A stretch of DNA of 64,000 nt from NCBI GenBank assembly GCA_963839745.1, contig CAWIWC010000015.1, forward strand, positions 62,001 through 126,000, given 5' to 3'. Source of the DNA: JAIBJN01 sp963839745. Lineage in GTDB: Bacteria > Actinomycetota > Thermoleophilia > Gaiellales > Gaiellaceae. A model generated the notes under the pieces. The model did not search any database. It was not told the DNA's origin and was given only the letters and a program-made list of their open reading frames with translations. Numbering within the stretch: position 1 is the stretch's first letter; every line of letters begins with the position of its first letter. Below, in pieces: positions 41,052 through 49,628 of the stretch. Both the position numbers and the translations under genes were made by a program.

Positions 41052-41900
41052 CTAGGACCGGGACCGGACGGACCCCCCGATCATTCTCGTGCCTCCCGCA
41101 GCGAAGTACGCCGCGGCCGCCTCACCGACCGCCCGCGTGGCCGCGTAAGCGATGCCGCCCTTCACGGCCCAGCCGAAGCCCGGGACGATGCCGACCAGCT
41201 GGCGGGCGACCGTGCGGAACCCGAGCCCGGCGGCGACGACGGTCAGGATCTCGACGGCGCGCTCCTTGTCCAGCTCCTCCCCGTGTGCGGCGGCGATGCG
41301 CAGCACCATGCGGATCTGGTTGAGCGTCAGCACCGGGAAGTCCGCGCCGGGAATGAAGATCGCCACGCCGAGCACGCCGTTCTGCAGCGAGAACTTCTTG
41401 ATGATCTGCTCGACGATGGGCCTCCGGAGGGCGGGCAGGAGCTTGGCGAGCTGGTAGCTCGCCTCGTCCGCGCGGTCGGCGATGCGCTCGGCCAGGTCCT
41501 CGATCGGCAGCGGCTCGCCCGGCGCCACGGCAACGATGTCAGTGTCGAGGACGTACGGCACGGAGGGCACCTCGCCCTCGGGGACGCCGACCAGCACGCA
41601 AATGACGCCCACGCCCTTGCGGATCGCGAGCCTCAGTGACTTCTCGTCCTCCTCGCTCTGCTGCGGGCCGTCCACGGCGTACACGACGACGCACGCGCCG
41701 TCGACGTCGTAGGCCGAGAGCGGCTTGCCGGAAAGGTCGCGAACGGCGTCGGCGTCGCCGCCCTCCACGAACGCCGTGCGGATGGCCCCGGCGTGCTCGG
41801 GCGCGCCGGCCACGAGGACGGGACGGAAGTCCCCCTCGACCGCGCGAAGCTCCTTGAGCACGCCCCACACGGACATCGGGTTGATCGGGAGGCGCGCCAC
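41052..41900 (-). CDS. DUF697/YcjF-like protein with degenerate GTPase-like N-terminal domain
   Basis: A 282-residue protein with a GTG start touching the rodA stop. Residues 1-140 look like a Rossmann/GTPase-type domain (VLVAGAPEHAGAI, VYAVDGPQQSEEDEKSLR, GVICVLVGVPEGE) without a proper GxxxxGKS P-loop. Residues 150-270 match DUF697: LNQIRMVLRIAAAHGEELD, VAAGLGFRTVARQLVG and PGFGWAVKGGIAYAATRAVG (20 residues), with hydrophobic helices. DUF697 domains occur in dynamin- or Era-like membrane GTPases. It follows the mre/rodA cluster; a role at the envelope is speculation. Confidence 0.75.
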   Translation of the reverse strand: MARLPINPMSVWGVLKELRAVEGDFRPVLVAGAPEHAGAIRTAFVEGGDADAVRDLSGKPLSAYDVDGACVVVYAVDGPQQSEEDEKSLRLAIRKGVGVICVLVGVPEGEVPSVPYVLDTDIVAVAPGEPLPIEDLAERIADRADEASYQLAKLLPALRRPIVEQIIKKFSLQNGVLGVAIFIPGADFPVLTLNQIRMVLRIAAAHGEELDKERAVEILTVVAAGLGFRTVARQLVGIVPGFGWAVKGGIAYAATRAVGEAAAAYFAAGGTRMIGGSVRSRS

Positions 41901-43084
41901 TAACGAACACCGGCGAGGCGGCCGCGGACGTGGATCGCCTCGAGGATGCCGACCATGAGGAGCGTCGTGATGAGCGAGCTACCGCCGTACGACACGAGCG
42001 GCAGGGGGATGCCGGTGACCGGCGCGATCCCGATCGTCATCCCGACGTTGATGAAGAGCTGGATCAAGAGCGCGAAGACGATCGAGCCCGCCACGACGGC
42101 CGCAAAGAGGTCGCGCGCCACGGCGATGATCTTGACCCCGCGCCAGATGATCAGCGCGTAGAGAATGAGGAGGATCGTCGCGCCGAGGAAGCCTCGCTGC
42201 TCGGCGAGCGACGAGAAGATGAAGTCGGTCGAGTGCTCGGGGAGGTAGTTGAACCTCGTCTGAGTCGCCTGCGCGACGCCGCGTCCGTCGAGGCCGCCGG
42301 AGCCGACGGCCGTGATCGACTGGTTGACGTTGTACGTCGAGCCGCTTGGGTCGATGTCGGGGTCGACGAACCCGATCAGGCGGTCCCGCTGGTAGGGCTC
42401 GAGCACCTCCACCCCGGCAGACGGGAGGAACCAGAGCAGTGCGCCCGCCACAAGGGTCGCGATGATCCCGAGCACGGCCAGGTGCCGCCAGGGCGTCCCG
42501 CCGAAGAAGAGCGCGCCGAGCACGCATGCGCCGTAGACCAGCGACGTGCCGAAGTCGGGCTCCTTGAATACAAGCGCGGTCAGCGGGAGCGCGATGGCCA
42601 CGATCCCGAGCGTCGTCCGCCACTCGTTCATCCGGTGCCGTCGCTCGGCGACGAAGCCCGCGAGCGCGAAGATGAGGGCGAGCTTCCCGAGCTCGGAGGG
42701 CTGGAAGTTGAAGAAGCCGATCTCGATCCAGCGCTTCGAGCCGCGCACCTCCTCGGCCAGCACGAACACGGAGAGGAGCAGGACGAGCGAGGCGCCGTAG
42801 AACGGGATCCGCAGCCGACGGTAGACGTCGGGGTTCACGGCCATCGTGAACGCGAGCAGAAGGCCGCCGACGGCGACGTAGATCAGCTGGCGGTAGACGA
42901 AGTAGTCGGGATCTCCGACTACGTCGTTGCGCGTGACCGACTCGAGCACCCAGAGCCCGTAGGCGACGAGCCCCCCGGCGGCGAAGAGCAGGAGGTAGTC
43001 GACGTGGCGCAGGAACGCGCCGATCTCCCACGCGGCCGCCTGCGCGCGGGTGGGCTGCGGGATCCTGTTGACGGGCGTCGCCAT
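41900..43084 (-). CDS. rodA: RodA-type SEDS peptidoglycan glycosyltransferase
   Basis: Polymerises lipid II for lateral wall synthesis with PBP2. The ATG at 43084 overlaps the PBP2 stop (ATGA) and gives 394 residues with about ten membrane helices. SEDS motifs are RGSKRWIEIGFFNFQPSELGK (RW and QPSE region), FKEPDFGTSLVY and TGIPLPLVSYGGSS. Its position next to pbp2 and mreBCD favours RodA over FtsW. A longer upstream frame is rejected because it lies inside pbp2. Confidence 0.94.
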   Translation of the reverse strand: MATPVNRIPQPTRAQAAAWEIGAFLRHVDYLLLFAAGGLVAYGLWVLESVTRNDVVGDPDYFVYRQLIYVAVGGLLLAFTMAVNPDVYRRLRIPFYGASLVLLLSVFVLAEEVRGSKRWIEIGFFNFQPSELGKLALIFALAGFVAERRHRMNEWRTTLGIVAIALPLTALVFKEPDFGTSLVYGACVLGALFFGGTPWRHLAVLGIIATLVAGALLWFLPSAGVEVLEPYQRDRLIGFVDPDIDPSGSTYNVNQSITAVGSGGLDGRGVAQATQTRFNYLPEHSTDFIFSSLAEQRGFLGATILLILYALIIWRGVKIIAVARDLFAAVVAGSIVFALLIQLFINVGMTIGIAPVTGIPLPLVSYGGSSLITTLLMVGILEAIHVRGRLAGVR

Positions 43085-45069
43085 CAGTCGGACTCCTGGA
43101 TCGTGGCCGAGTAGCTCCCGGGCTCGACGTTGAAGTAGTCCTCGAAGACCTTCAGGGCGACGGGCGCCGCCGCCTCGCCGCCGTGGCCGCCGTTCTCGAT
43201 CAGGGCGCAGACGGCGATCTCGGCCTTCGCGTACGGCCCGTAGCCGCACCACCAGGACTGGTCGCGCAAGCCCTGGTAGCCGGGCAGCTCGACGTACTTC
43301 TCGGCCGTGCCCGTCTTGCCGGCGATCGGGATCGGGAACGCGCCGAAGACACTCTGCGACGTCCCGTAGCTCGCGTGCGTCGCGTCGAAGAGGCCCTCCT
43401 GGACGACGCTGAGGTTGTAGGGATCGATGCTCAGGTCGACCGGCGGCTTGGGCGTGAACGGCCGCAGGACGACGGCGGGCTCGCCCTCGTTGCGCGGCTC
43501 CTCGACCGCCTTGACGAGGTGGGGCTCGACGAGCTTGCCGCCGTTGGCGATCATCGCGTAGGCCCGCGTCATCTGGAGCGGGGTCACGAGGAGGTCACCC
43601 TGGCCGATGGCCAGCTGGACGGACTCACCGCTCGTCCAGAGCTTGTCGATCTCGGTCTTTTCCGTGCGCTTCTCCCACTCGGGCGTGGGGACGACCCCCT
43701 CGGACTCGGGGCCGAGGTCGATGCCGGTCGGGACGCCGAAGCCCATCTCCCGCGACCAGCGCTGGAGCGGCGAGTTCTCCAGGCGATAGAAGCGGAGCCC
43801 GACGTCGTAGAAGTACGTGTCGCAGGAGTTGGCAAGCGCCGTCGAGAGGACCATCGGCTCGTTCCGGTACGGGTCCCAGTTCATGAACGTCTGCTTGTCG
43901 ACGACCATCTTCCCGGTGCACTGGATGACCTCCCCGGCGCTCAGGAGATCCTGCTCGAGCGCGGCGAGCGCGGTGATCGGCTTGAACGTCGAGCCGGGCG
44001 GATAGGTGCCGTCGATGGCGCGGTTGAGGGTCGGAGCGTTCGCGTTCTTCTCGGCGAGGGCATTCAAATCCCCCTCGTCGACCGTGCCGACGTAGAGGCT
44101 CGGGTCGAAGGTCGGGTTCGACGCGAGCGCGAGGATCTCGCCGGTGTCCACGTCCATGGCCACGAGCGCGCCGCCGTTGGCGGCCCATTCACCGTTGTCG
44201 TGGGCCAGCCGGACGCCGAACGCCAATGCTTCCTCGGCCGTGCGCTGGAGCTCGTCGTCGATCGTGAGCCGGAGGCTGTCGCCGGACTCCGGCATCTGGC
44301 TGAACTGGCGCTCGCTGGTCACGCGCCCGAGCGCGTCGACGTACACGCGCCCGAGGCCGGGCTGACCACGGAGGTACGAGTCGTAGGCGGCCTCGATCCC
44401 GGTCTGGCCGATCCGGTCGCCGGCGGCGAGAGTCCCTGACTCTCGCTCGGCCAGCTGCTCGGCCGTGATCTCGGCTTCGTAGCCGAGGATCTGCGCTGCG
44501 ATCGTTCCCTGCTCGTAGCGGCGCAGGTAGGTCTCGGTGATCTGCACTCCGGGAAACTCGGTCTGGTGCTCGAGCAGGAAGGCCGCCCGGCGGTCGCCCA
44601 CGTCCGAGCTGATGGTCACGGGTGTCAGCGGATCGTTGGCGAGCTGCTTCGCGACCTTGGCGCGCACGACCTTCGGGCGCAGGCCGAGGACGTGGGACAG
44701 GCGGAGGAGCATCGCGTTCCGGCGGAGATAGGGCACGTTCTCGAGCGCCGCCGGCCACACCTGGACGAGCGTTCCGGGCATGTTGGTGACGAGCACGTCG
44801 CCGTCCCGGTCGACGATCGGGCCGCGCTGCGCCTGGAGGCGGAAGCTGCGGATCTGGTTGTTCTGCGCGTCGGCGAGGTACTGGTCGCCCGAGATCACCT
44901 GCAGCGCCCAGAGCCGGAAGAAGAGCGCGCAGAAGACGACGATGGCGAGCACGCCGAAGATCCCCAGGCGCACCGCCATCTGGGGCGAGAAGCGGTACGG
45001 CTCCTCGACGCGCGGGTCGGGCGGGAGGAAGCCTGGGCCGCGGGTCGGCTCCCTGTCCGGCCTAGACAG
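43084..45069 (-). CDS. mrdA: Penicillin-binding protein 2 (class B transpeptidase)
   Basis: Cross-links peptidoglycan together with RodA. The dimerisation domain has RGPIVDRDGDVLVTN; the transpeptidase has YPPGSTFKPITA (Ser-x-x-Lys), the SCDTYFYD (SxN-like) segment and GKTGTAE. One N-terminal membrane helix (FGVLAIVVFCALFFRLWAL) anchors it. The first ATG (44979) would remove the segment PDPRVEEPYRFSPQ, which looks family-like; a CTG at 45069 has GAGGTGAG 5 bases upstream and would give 661 residues. I use the CTG start, with 44979 as the conservative choice. Confidence 0.92.
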   Translation of the reverse strand: MSRPDREPTRGPGFLPPDPRVEEPYRFSPQMAVRLGIFGVLAIVVFCALFFRLWALQVISGDQYLADAQNNQIRSFRLQAQRGPIVDRDGDVLVTNMPGTLVQVWPAALENVPYLRRNAMLLRLSHVLGLRPKVVRAKVAKQLANDPLTPVTISSDVGDRRAAFLLEHQTEFPGVQITETYLRRYEQGTIAAQILGYEAEITAEQLAERESGTLAAGDRIGQTGIEAAYDSYLRGQPGLGRVYVDALGRVTSERQFSQMPESGDSLRLTIDDELQRTAEEALAFGVRLAHDNGEWAANGGALVAMDVDTGEILALASNPTFDPSLYVGTVDEGDLNALAEKNANAPTLNRAIDGTYPPGSTFKPITALAALEQDLLSAGEVIQCTGKMVVDKQTFMNWDPYRNEPMVLSTALANSCDTYFYDVGLRFYRLENSPLQRWSREMGFGVPTGIDLGPESEGVVPTPEWEKRTEKTEIDKLWTSGESVQLAIGQGDLLVTPLQMTRAYAMIANGGKLVEPHLVKAVEEPRNEGEPAVVLRPFTPKPPVDLSIDPYNLSVVQEGLFDATHASYGTSQSVFGAFPIPIAGKTGTAEKYVELPGYQGLRDQSWWCGYGPYAKAEIAVCALIENGGHGGEAAAPVALKVFEDYFNVEPGSYSATIQESD

Positions 45070-45583
45070 CGGGGCTCACCTCGCGGCGAATGCCCACGTG
45101 GGGCGGGAGGAAGCGGGCGCAGAGCCCGTAGACGGGATAGGCGAGCAGCATGTTGAGCGCGAGGCTCGGCACCAGCACGCTCAGGAAGAGCTGCGAGGCG
45201 GCGATGGTCTCGCCGAGCATGAAGTGGAGCACCGCCGACCCGAGCGTCACCCCGGTGGTCGCCAGAGCGACTGCGATCAGGAGCGGGTGCACGGACGTGC
45301 GCGTGGTGACCTCCCCGAAGCGCCCTGTCCCGTAGCCCGCGATCGTGAAGAGGAGCGAGGTCATCCCGAAGGTGCCGAAGGACGCCGTATCGAGGACGAG
45401 GCCGGCCGCGAACCCGGCGACGGCGCCGAAGACAGGCCCGCGCAGGAGCGAGACGGCGACGAGCGTGACGAGGACGACGCTCGGGTGCCCTTCCCCGACC
45501 TCGATCCACTCCGCGATGGAGATCTGCACGAGAGTGGCGAAGAGGATCAGTCCTCCTGCCTTCAGTGCGTCGATGCCCGTCAC
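45062..45583 (-). CDS. mreD: Rod shape-determining protein MreD
   Basis: Small integral membrane protein of the elongasome, 173 residues and about five helices. SVVLVTLVAVSLLRGPVFG and AVAGFAAGLVLDTASFGTFG hold the usual Asp-bearing MreD motif (GLVLD). It overlaps the mreC stop by 4 bases and the proposed PBP2 start by 8 bases. Identification rests on the motif plus the mreB-mreC-mreD-pbp2-rodA order. Confidence 0.9.
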   Translation of the reverse strand: MTGIDALKAGGLILFATLVQISIAEWIEVGEGHPSVVLVTLVAVSLLRGPVFGAVAGFAAGLVLDTASFGTFGMTSLLFTIAGYGTGRFGEVTTRTSVHPLLIAVALATTGVTLGSAVLHFMLGETIAASQLFLSVLVPSLALNMLLAYPVYGLCARFLPPHVGIRREVSPAV

Positions 45584-46557
45584 GGCTGGTTCGTCTGTCC
45601 CTGGCTCGCTCCCCGTGCGCGCGCCGGGCGCTGGGTGCGCGGCAGCTCGGCGAGGACGACCACCTCGGACAGCGAGTCGAAGTCGACGAAGGGCGTCACC
45701 TGGATTCGCTTGTAGAGGTCGACGTCCTGCTGCCCGACGGACTCGACCGTCCCGATCGGGATACCGGCCGGGTAGAGAGACTCGAGCTTTCTCGTCGTCC
45801 AGCCGGCCGTGACGACGAGGTTGCCCGGCTCCACCAGCTCGTCCTTGTCAACGTTGTCGAGGACGAGCGTCGACGCGCTCGGCCCCGACTGGACGATCCC
45901 CCAGGCGTTGCTCTCGAGGATGGAGGCCGTTACGGCGCTGTCCTGGTCGGTGATGAGCGTCACCTTGGCGCTCACGTCCGTGACCTCGGTGACGAGCCCG
46001 ACGAGGCCGTCGCTGGTGGTGACAGGGGCGTTCTTGACAACACCGTCGTCCTTCCCGGCGGAGATCAGGATCTCCTGGGTGAACGGGTTCGAGGGCCGGT
46101 GCACGACCGTGGCGACGATCGGCTCGAAGTCCGCCGGGAACCTGGGGCCGCTGACGTAGGTGGCGATCTCATCCAGGCGCTCGGCCGCGCGAGCGGAGGT
46201 CTGGTTCTCGATCGCGAGCTGGCGGAGGCGCTCGTTCTCCTTCTTCAGCTCGTCGTTCTCGGACTTGGCGTCGAGGAGATCCGAGACGTAGCCCCAGCCG
46301 TCGCGGAACGGGCGGGAGACGCGCTCGCCGGCGACCTCGAAGGGCATGAGGACCGAGACCCCGATCCGCTGTGCGGCGTGGAGCGGCCCGTCGTCCGACT
46401 CGCGGAAGTGCAGAGTGATGAGCGCCAGGGAAATAAGCACGAGCACGGCGGCAACGAGCCGCGCTCTGAATGCGCGCCCCGATCGCGAGGAAGGGCCCTC
46501 ACCGCGCCGGACGGGTGCGTCCAGCACCGGGAGCCGTGCTGTGCGTTGCCGAGGCAC
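45580..46557 (-). CDS. mreC: Rod shape-determining protein MreC
   Basis: Bitopic elongasome scaffold protein, 325 residues from the GTG at 46557. The layout is a basic N-terminus, one membrane helix (LVAAVLVLISLALITLHF), a coiled coil (SENDELKKENERLRQLAIEN, 20 residues) and the beta-rich MreC core (PSNPFTQEILISAGKDDGV, GLVGLVTEV, LLVTAGW-like VVTAGWTTRK). The C-terminus is Arg/Gln-rich. A much longer frame upstream runs through mreB and is discarded. Confidence 0.93.
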   Translation of the reverse strand: MPRQRTARLPVLDAPVRRGEGPSSRSGRAFRARLVAAVLVLISLALITLHFRESDDGPLHAAQRIGVSVLMPFEVAGERVSRPFRDGWGYVSDLLDAKSENDELKKENERLRQLAIENQTSARAAERLDEIATYVSGPRFPADFEPIVATVVHRPSNPFTQEILISAGKDDGVVKNAPVTTSDGLVGLVTEVTDVSAKVTLITDQDSAVTASILESNAWGIVQSGPSASTLVLDNVDKDELVEPGNLVVTAGWTTRKLESLYPAGIPIGTVESVGQQDVDLYKRIQVTPFVDFDSLSEVVVLAELPRTQRPARARGASQGQTNQP

Positions 46558-46622
46558 GGAACCGAGCAGTGTAGTGAATCGCCCGGAAACCGCGACCGGG
46601 ACGGTGCCTGTAGTCGAGGGCC

Positions 46623-47672
46623 CTAGCGCCGGCGGCCGTTGCGCTGCCGCGCCTTGGCCGAGCGGTGGATGACCTCGAACTCCTCGAGGCTCCGGCCGGA
46701 GCCGACCGCGACGCATGTGAGCGGCGACTCGGCCAGCTGCACAGGCATCTGCGTCTCCTCGCGCAGGCGGTCGGCGAGCCCGGTGAGCAGGGCGCCCCCG
46801 CCGGCGAGGACGATGCCGCGGTCCATGATGTCCGCGGCGAGCTCGGGCGGCGTCTTGTCGAGCGTCGACTTGATCGCGTCGATGATCTGGCCGACCGGCT
46901 CGTCGAGGGCGCGGCGCACCTCCTCCGACGTGATCACGACCGTCTTCGGGAGCCCGGTGAGCATGTCGCGGCCGCGCACCTCGGCGGAGACCTCCTGCGG
47001 AAGCTCCCACGCGGAGCCGATCTCGAGCTTCAGCTCCTCGGAGGTCTGCTGGCCGATGAGGAGCTTGTACTCCTTCTTGATGTGGGCCATGATCGCCTCG
47101 TCCATCTCGTCGCCGCCCACGCGGATGGACTGCGAGACGACGATGCCGCCGAGCGAGATGACGGCGACCTCGGTCGTGCCGCCGCCGATGTCCACGATCA
47201 TGTTCCCGGTCGGCTCGGAGACCGGCAGGCCGGCTCCGATCGCGGCGGCCATCGGCTCCTCGATCAGGTAGGCCTGGCGCGCGCCGGCGCTCAGCGTGGC
47301 CTCCTCGACCGCGCGCTTCTCGACGCCGGTCACGCCGCTGGGGACGCAGACGACGACGCGCGGGTGCGCGAAGCGGTTGTGGTGCACCTTCTGGATGAAG
47401 TGCCTGAGCATCTGCTCGGTCACGTCGAAGTCGGCGATGACGCCGTCTTTCAGCGGCCGGATGGCCGAGATCGTCCCGGGCGTCCGCCCGAGCATCCGCT
47501 TGGCCTCGATCCCGACCGCGTGCACCTCGCCGGTGCGCTGGTCGATCGCGACCACGGACGGCTCGGAGAGCACGATCCCACGCCCGCGCACGTACACGAG
47601 GGTGTTCGCAGTCCCCAGGTCGACGGCCATTTCACGCCCGCCCATCCCGCTTAGGTAGCCCCAGAAGCTCAT
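46623..47672 (-). CDS. mreB: Rod shape-determining protein MreB
   Basis: Actin-like filament protein that directs lateral wall synthesis; 349 residues. Actin-fold motifs are MAVDLGTANTLVYVRGRGIV (20 residues; phosphate 1), DIGGGTTEVAVISLGG (phosphate 2) and IVLAGGGALLTGL (adenosine). SGVTGVEKRAVEEA is the connecting MreB segment. A TACACT box lies 13 bp before the ATG with no ribosome-binding site. It heads the mreBCD-pbp2-rodA cluster; together these indicate a rod-shaped cell. Confidence 0.97.
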   Translation of the reverse strand: MSFWGYLSGMGGREMAVDLGTANTLVYVRGRGIVLSEPSVVAIDQRTGEVHAVGIEAKRMLGRTPGTISAIRPLKDGVIADFDVTEQMLRHFIQKVHHNRFAHPRVVVCVPSGVTGVEKRAVEEATLSAGARQAYLIEEPMAAAIGAGLPVSEPTGNMIVDIGGGTTEVAVISLGGIVVSQSIRVGGDEMDEAIMAHIKKEYKLLIGQQTSEELKLEIGSAWELPQEVSAEVRGRDMLTGLPKTVVITSEEVRRALDEPVGQIIDAIKSTLDKTPPELAADIMDRGIVLAGGGALLTGLADRLREETQMPVQLAESPLTCVAVGSGRSLEEFEVIHRSAKARQRNGRRR

Positions 47673-47722
47673 GAAGAGTCAGATGAGTGTAACGACAGGC
47701 TGAGCGCGCCCATAACCGCCCC

Positions 47723-47750
47723 GTCCGGGGTCTGACCCCGGACGTGGCTC
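47723..47750. repeat. REP-like palindromic repeat, left of the transposase
   Basis: A perfect 21-nt palindrome (47723-47743, arms GTCCGGGGTC and GACCCCGGAC) followed by GTGGCTC. The core GGGGTC-N-GACCCC plus ACGTGGCTC recurs on the other side of the transposase gene in the same orientation. Confidence 0.75.
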
Positions 47751-47823
47751 GGATGGCACACGATTCGCCGGCAAGTCTGTGGATTCCGAGCCCAGCGCCG
47801 AGAGGTCGACTTAGGCTCGATGG

Positions 47824-48375
47824 GTGCCCAGATCACCCCGCTTGCAGGTAGCCGACGGTGTCTTTCACGTGACCGCTAGGGGGAACCGGCGACAGGACAT
47901 CTTCGTCCATCCGGTCGACTACCTCGCGTTCCTGTCGCTCCTGGACGACCTCAGCCGACGGCGAGGCTGGCAGGGGTACGGATACTGCCTCCTATCGAAC
48001 CACTATCACCTCGTCGTCGAGACTCCAGAGCCGGATCTCTCGGCCGGAATGCAGTGGCTGAACGGCCGTTTCGCTCAGACGTTCAACCACCGATACGGCC
48101 TCGACGGGCATCTCTTCCAGGGGCGTTTCCACTCGGTTCTCGTCGAAGGGGACTGGCACCTGCTTGAGCTCTCGCGCTACCTCGCGTTGAACCCAGTCAA
48201 AGCCGGCTTGTGTCGTCATCCTCGGTACTGGCGCTGGAGTAGCTACGCCGCCGTCGCAGGTCGCGAAGCTCCGAGGAAGTTCCTCGCGCCCCGCGGAGTC
48301 CTGAGGCTCTTCGGCTCAACACCACGACAGGCCCGCGCTCGTTTCGAAGAGTTCGTCAACGATCCACAGAGGTGA
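47824..48375 (+). CDS. REP-associated tyrosine transposase (RAYT, Y1/HUH family)
   Basis: A 183-residue IS200/RAYT-type nuclease-transposase with a GTG start. HVTARGNRRQDIF, GYCLLSNHYHLVVETP (HUH-type NHYHL motif) and LNGRFAQTFNHRYG followed by GHLFQGRFHSVLVE are family hallmarks; YLALNPVKAGL also matches. It acts as a single-strand DNA transposase on REP palindromes. Base use is visibly less GC-rich than its neighbours (many third-position A/T codons), suggesting transfer. A TAGGCT box 6 bp before the GTG gives a leaderless start. It is flanked by two related palindromes. Confidence 0.92.
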   Translation: MPRSPRLQVADGVFHVTARGNRRQDIFVHPVDYLAFLSLLDDLSRRRGWQGYGYCLLSNHYHLVVETPEPDLSAGMQWLNGRFAQTFNHRYGLDGHLFQGRFHSVLVEGDWHLLELSRYLALNPVKAGLCRHPRYWRWSSYAAVAGREAPRKFLAPRGVLRLFGSTPRQARARFEEFVNDPQR

Positions 48376-48392
48376 TCGTCTTGGCCATGTCA

Positions 48393-48417
48393 GGGGTCAG
48401 ACCCCGGGACGTGGCTC
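48393..48417. repeat. REP-like palindromic repeat, right of the transposase
   Basis: GGGGTC-A-GACCCC (48393-48405) followed by GGGACGTGGCTC. It shares its core and its downstream ACGTGGCTC tail with the left copy, in direct orientation. It directly abuts the maf stop codon. Confidence 0.75.
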
Positions 48418-49010
48418 TAGCCGACGCCGTAGGCGCCCGGGAAGTGGTCGGCTAGGTGGCCGATCAGGAGGGCTGCTGGGAGGCCCACGACGTTGAGGTA
48501 GTCGCCCTCGATGCGCTCGACGAGGGCGGCGCCGCGGGCCTGGATGGCATACGCGCCCGCGCGGTTGCGCCATTCCTCCGTGGCGACGTAGCGGGCGATC
48601 TCGCGCGGGGTCAGCTCGCGGAACGTGACGCGCGTCTCGGCGTGGTCGACGACCTCCCAGCCCGGCGCGAGAAGGCAGAGGCCCGAGACGACGACATGGG
48701 TCTGGCCGGCGAGGCGGGTGAGCATGTCGACCGCGTCACCCTCGCCCTCGGGCTTGCCGAGGACGCTGTCGCCCAGGACGACTGCGGTGTCCACCCCCAG
48801 CACCGGACGCTCACCCGCGTCCGCCGCCACCGAGCGCGCCTTTCCCTCCGCGTGCGCCCGCACGAGCTCGACCGGGCCGAGCCCAGCCTCGTCCCGCTCC
48901 TCGTACCGCGGGGCGACGACGTCGAACGGGATGCCGAGCTGCTCGAGGATCGCGCGCCGCTGCGGCGAGGTCGACGCGAGGAGAAGAGGAAGGGCCGGCG
49001 GCGCGCTCAG
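48417..49010 (-). CDS. maf: Maf-like nucleotide pyrophosphatase
   Basis: House-cleaning dNTP/NTP pyrophosphatase of the Maf family. The signature LLLASTSPQRRAILEQLG is present near the N-terminus, then ERDEAGLGPVELVRAHAEGK, GVDTAVVL and NRAGAYAIQARGAALVERIE (20 residues), ending NVVGLP. The first ATG/GTG/TTG in frame (48863) would delete the signature. A CTG at 49010, 4 bases after the ndk stop, gives 197 residues, the family length, so a CTG start is proposed. Its end adjoins the right REP repeat. Confidence 0.9.
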   Translation of the reverse strand: MSAPPALPLLLASTSPQRRAILEQLGIPFDVVAPRYEERDEAGLGPVELVRAHAEGKARSVAADAGERPVLGVDTAVVLGDSVLGKPEGEGDAVDMLTRLAGQTHVVVSGLCLLAPGWEVVDHAETRVTFRELTPREIARYVATEEWRNRAGAYAIQARGAALVERIEGDYLNVVGLPAALLIGHLADHFPGAYGVG

Positions 49011-49014
49011 GCCG

Positions 49015-49431
49015 TCACACGAGCTCGCCGTCGGAGAACCAGAGCGCGATCTCCCGCTCCGCCGACTCGAGCGAGTCCGAGCCGTGGACGAGGTTGTCGG
49101 GCATGGCGAGCGCGAGGTCGCCGCGGATCGTCCCCGGGGCCGAGTCGACGGGGTTCGTCGCGCCCATCGTGGTCCGCACGACCTTGACGGCGGAATCGCC
49201 CTCGAGCACGAGCGCGAGCGTCGGCGACGAGGTGATGAACTCGACCAGCTCGCCGAAGAACGGCTTCTCGCGATGCTCGGCGTAATGCTCGCCCGCCAGC
49301 CCTTCGTCCACGTGGACGAGCTTCGCGGCGCACACCGCGAGGCCTCGCTGCTCGAAGCGCGCCAGGATCTCGCCCGCGAGCCGACGCTGCATCGCGTCGG
49401 GCTTGATCAGGACGAGTGTGCGTTCCGCCAT
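49015..49431 (-). CDS. ndk: Nucleoside diphosphate kinase
   Basis: Transfers phosphate from ATP to other NDPs through a phosphohistidine. It has 138 residues. It opens ERTLVLIKPDAMQRRLAGEI; the catalytic motif is NLVHGSDSLESAEREI, with the phosphorylated His in HGSDS. MGATNPVDSAPGTIRGD is fully conserved. Its start overlaps a small membrane-protein gene by 25 bp and its stop lies 4 bp before maf. Confidence 0.97.
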   Translation of the reverse strand: MAERTLVLIKPDAMQRRLAGEILARFEQRGLAVCAAKLVHVDEGLAGEHYAEHREKPFFGELVEFITSSPTLALVLEGDSAVKVVRTTMGATNPVDSAPGTIRGDLALAMPDNLVHGSDSLESAEREIALWFSDGELV

Positions 49432-49619
49432 CGCCGCTCCTCCTCGCGCATCCGCCGCAGCCGCGCTTCCTCGGGCTCGTCGCGCTTCCTGGCCTTCCAG
49501 AAGATCCAGCTCACGTACCCGAGCACGAACCAGGGGATGATCATCGCGAAGAGGGCGATGATCGACAGGATCAGCGATCCGCCGCTCTCCGGAGCGTGCA
49601 TCTGGGCGAGCACCTGCAC
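49407..49619 (-). CDS. Small membrane protein (70 aa), hypothetical
   Basis: A 70-residue frame with one hydrophobic segment (SLILSIIALFAMIIPWFVLGY) and a highly charged C-terminal tail (KRDEPEEARLRRMREEERRW, 20 residues). Its 3' end overlaps ndk by 25 bp in another frame. It follows the zinc-ribbon membrane gene by 9 bp on the same strand. The membrane-plus-coil layout looks real; no family is recognised. Confidence 0.6.
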   Translation of the reverse strand: MQVLAQMHAPESGGSLILSIIALFAMIIPWFVLGYVSWIFWKARKRDEPEEARLRRMREEERRWRNAHSS

Positions 49620-49628
49620 GCCCTCAGG

